Assembly (NCBI GenBank): GCA_031282325.1
Contig: JAITDY010000057.1
Location: forward strand, 31,223-95,222
DNA from: Lactobacillaceae bacterium
GTDB lineage: Bacteria > Bacillota > Bacilli > Lactobacillales > Lactobacillaceae
Reading direction: 5' to 3'
Length of the DNA stretch: 64,000 nucleotides
Part shown: positions 62,114 to 64,000 of the stretch, piece by piece
How positions within the stretch are numbered: position 1 is the first letter of the stretch
How the letters are laid out: every line of letters begins with the position of its first letter
Made by a program: the position numbers and the translations under genes
The notes under the pieces: generated by a model
The model's input: the letters and a program-made list of their open reading frames with translations, nothing else
Database searches by the model: none
What the model was told of the DNA's origin: nothing

Positions 62114-62472
62114 AATTTCCTCTTTGATATTATATTCATAATCGAAAATAATATAATCTCACCATCATTAGTTATCGGCAATAAATTTACGATATTAGCT
62201 AAACACATAATTTTAAATAAAAAAAGTACGTAATTTCCAGCGTGAATTATGCAACCCAAAAGAAATAATATACTTATTGGGGCACTGGTTATCACGATAA
62301 TTTTTAAATCAGTAATTTTTCTTGAATATAATACCGTCGGTTTATAAAAATTATTAAAATTAATACTAGGTTTTGCTTTTAAAATAACAGCTATAATAAA
62401 ATGAATTAATTCATGAAAAATAACAACTATAAATACCGTTAAAATAGAATTTAAAATTATCATAATATTCAT
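62110..62472 (-). CDS. Small membrane metalloprotease-like protein (HELIH)
   Basis: 120 residues, three or four hydrophobic segments. HELIHFIIA near residue 20 is an HExxH zinc motif inside a membrane helix, and NLLPITNDGEI near 95 resembles the second (Asn-Pro-Asp-Gly) motif of site-2 proteases. It is about half the length of normal M50 or DUF3267 proteins. Both motifs in the right order argue for a real, very small intramembrane zinc protease; loss of activity cannot be excluded. Overlaps both neighbours by 4 bp. Confidence 0.6.
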   Translation of the reverse strand: MNIMIILNSILTVFIVVIFHELIHFIIAVILKAKPSINFNNFYKPTVLYSRKITDLKIIVITSAPISILFLLGCIIHAGNYVLFLFKIMCLANIVNLLPITNDGEIILFSIMNIISKRKL

Positions 62473-62729
62473 TTTTGTTGTTTTCTATCCAAAAGATAAT
62501 AAACAAATAACCAAATAATAATAAACATTAAATAACCAAATAATACATTCAATGTTGGTGAAAATAGTGTGTTTAATTCATTAGTGGTCATTTTCGTAGT
62601 AATTTTAAGACCTAATAAGGTTGTTCTTACTCCAGATTTATTAATTTGAAAAAGTTCAAAAATAAAGTCTATTAGAAAAATTATTATCCAAAAGGTTGAT
62701 GCGATACTTATTTGTTTCATATATTTCAT
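62469..62729 (-). CDS. Small two-helix membrane protein
   Basis: 86 residues: a hydrophobic segment near residues 8-28, an outside loop with TKMTTNELNTLFSPT, a second hydrophobic segment near 60-80 and a basic end. No known family recognised. It sits with 4-bp overlaps between the permease and HExxH genes, so it is almost certainly translated with them. Confidence 0.55.
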   Translation of the reverse strand: MKYMKQISIASTFWIIIFLIDFIFELFQINKSGVRTTLLGLKITTKMTTNELNTLFSPTLNVLFGYLMFIIIWLFVYYLLDRKQQK

Positions 62730-64000
62730 ATTTTTAACTCCGATTCTTTTTTAATTACAAAGTATAAAATACTCAAAGATAATACCGTTATAGGTATTAA
62801 TAACTCATTTAAATTAACAATCAATGTCAACATAACAATCAATATTAAAGATAAAATTGACGATATAGTTTCATTCATATTCCCTTTTGATTTTGGAAAT
62901 AAAAATCCAGAAATCAAACCAATAATAGACACATTTACCATATATAGGAATGGATCAAAATTTTTTAATTTTTCCTGTCCTAATATTAAAACAGGAAAAG
63001 ATATCATAAAAATAATTATTAATAGTCCAATTATTTCATCATTTATCGTTATACGGTAAGCTTGAAACATTCTTCTAATATTTAATGTTGAATCTGCATA
63101 ATACATCCATGAAATTCCCAAAAGAGGAAATATCAACATGAATAATTGAGTGGTATTTTCTATTCCTGAAGAATACAAAGCAATAAATAACACCAGAATA
63201 ATCGATAAAAAAAGTGACCAAAAATTTTTTATTCTAATTATCGAAATAGCTGAGAACCATACAGGAATATGCTTATGCGGAACACTATTTAAATTTACAA
63301 AATTTATAAATTTACTTTTATCGTTTATTATTTCTTGATAATTATTATTAATTTGAACTAATAATATAATGACCATTAGAATAATCATTAAAAACATACT
63401 TAGAAAAATAAATTGATTGATTTTAAAATTTTGTTTAGCTATCCAAAAGTCAACAATAAATCTCGTTCTAATCATATGAATGGAACTTATTAATAGTATA
63501 AACATCATAAAAATAAATTTAGTAACTTTAGATATCTTATTGGAAAATATATTTAAAATATTATAAAAATAATCAAAAAATTCAAATAGGGTTATAAAAA
63601 TTAAATGAAACGTTACCAACACAATGGCAGACATATACAACGATAATCCGAGAAGTTTTAATGCTGGAGCAATTATTACTAAAATTAATTCAAACAATCC
63701 TAGTCCTATTATTAATTTAAAAATAACCATACTTATAAATAAATTTTTTTTATCAAAAGGTAATGTTTTTATAAAAAAAATAGTATTTTTACTTAAATTT
63801 AAAGTCAAGGATATACAAAAAAATATATATGAAGTTATTATGAATATAGCATTATAATAGCTACTTAAAGTTAATTTTCTAATATAAACAAGATTCTTCA
63901 TTGAAATATTCATAGAATGGTTATTGAGCTTCGCTAATTCGATCATATTTAAATAAAAATATCCAAAATACAACAGAATTAAAATAAATACTAATAAAAA
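62726..64000 (-). CDS. Multi-spanning membrane protein, ABC-permease-like (5' end outside window)
   Basis: At least 424 codons, open through the right edge: the reading upstream of the TTG at 63971-63973 continues without a stop as another hydrophobic segment, so the true start lies beyond the window. About ten to twelve membrane segments and few polar loops, the style of ABC-2/bacitracin-type export permeases. No ATPase is present here; it may lie upstream outside. First visible gene of a four-gene unit with overlapping ends. Confidence 0.6.
   Translation of the reverse strand, partial: FLLVFILILLYFGYFYLNMIELAKLNNHSMNISMKNLVYIRKLTLSSYYNAIFIITSYIFFCISLTLNLSKNTIFFIKTLPFDKKNLFISMVIFKLIIGLGLFELILVIIAPALKLLGLSLYMSAIVLVTFHLIFITLFEFFDYFYNILNIFSNKISKVTKFIFMMFILLISSIHMIRTRFIVDFWIAKQNFKINQFIFLSMFLMIILMVIILLVQINNNYQEIINDKSKFINFVNLNSVPHKHIPVWFSAISIIRIKNFWSLFLSIILVLFIALYSSGIENTTQLFMLIFPLLGISWMYYADSTLNIRRMFQAYRITINDEIIGLLIIIFMISFPVLILGQEKLKNFDPFLYMVNVSIIGLISGFLFPKSKGNMNETISSILSLILIVMLTLIVNLNELLIPITVLSLSILYFVIKKESELKI

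Noticed and set aside
1..64000. CRISPR arrays, insertion sequences, rRNA genes, phage genes
   Set aside because: No regularly spaced repeats, transposase or integrase motifs, rRNA sequence or phage structural genes were seen on either strand.

Overview
The window is AT-rich, densely coded DNA from a Gram-positive bacterium, most likely a member of the Lactobacillaceae in the broad sense. The basis is LPXTG surface proteins, a manLMN-type mannose PTS followed by a DUF956 gene and preceded by a perfect catabolite-repression site, GatCAB, NagA/NagR, pta-tsaE, the secG-rnr-smpB cluster, a two-LysM NlpC/P60 hydrolase and an Rgg-type regulator. The genus cannot be fixed from the sequence alone. Most genes lie on the minus strand. 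I see no rRNA, CRISPR array, prophage or insertion sequence.

Layout. 1-3.7 kb: start of a branched-chain amino-acid carrier (brnQ) behind an isoleucine-codon leader peptide and terminator, an ABC exporter, and a secreted CAP-domain protein. 3.8-18.2 kb: housekeeping (rlmD, dgkB, gatCAB, ntdP, nudF, recX, map), an APC permease, two glycosyltransferase genes, a DUF1275 membrane protein and nagA-nagR. 18.2-24.5 kb: an FAD oxidase, a cystine-type ABC importer behind a second leader-ORF attenuator, and the mannose PTS. 24.6-39.8 kb: a tRNA-Tyr/tRNA-Gln pair, a phosphoesterase, a large antigen I/II-like adhesin with a downstream aminopeptidase, murB, exoA, tsaE-pta and secG-rnr-smpB. 39.9-50.4 kb: a 3168-codon surface-protein gene divergent from an rgg-like regulator. 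50.4-61.5 kb: gap, tRNA-Arg, an orphan restriction-nuclease-like gene, prfC, a phosphatase, copB, the NlpC/P60 hydrolase with a WalR box, and htrA-fabH-accD-accA. 61.6-64 kb: four tightly packed membrane genes (permease, small protein, HExxH protein, membrane-tethered thioredoxin) running off the window edge.

Points that stand out. (1) The giant surface gene reads as two complete LPXTG proteins, a subtilisin-like protease and a leucine-rich-repeat protein, fused in frame. The charged tail of the first sorting signal doubles as the n-region of a signal peptide for the second half, so it may be a self-resolving secreted polyprotein. (2) Two amino-acid transporters are each preceded by a short leader ORF and terminator hairpin; the leader of brnQ has seven Ile codons and that of the cystine-type importer one Cys codon. 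(3) About a dozen genes have no Shine-Dalgarno sequence but a -10-like hexamer ending 6-8 nt before the start codon, which predicts many leaderless mRNAs. (4) HtrA lacks a PDZ domain and AccD lacks its zinc ribbon. (5) The right-edge membrane cassette resembles peptide maturation/export/immunity modules but matches none that I can name.
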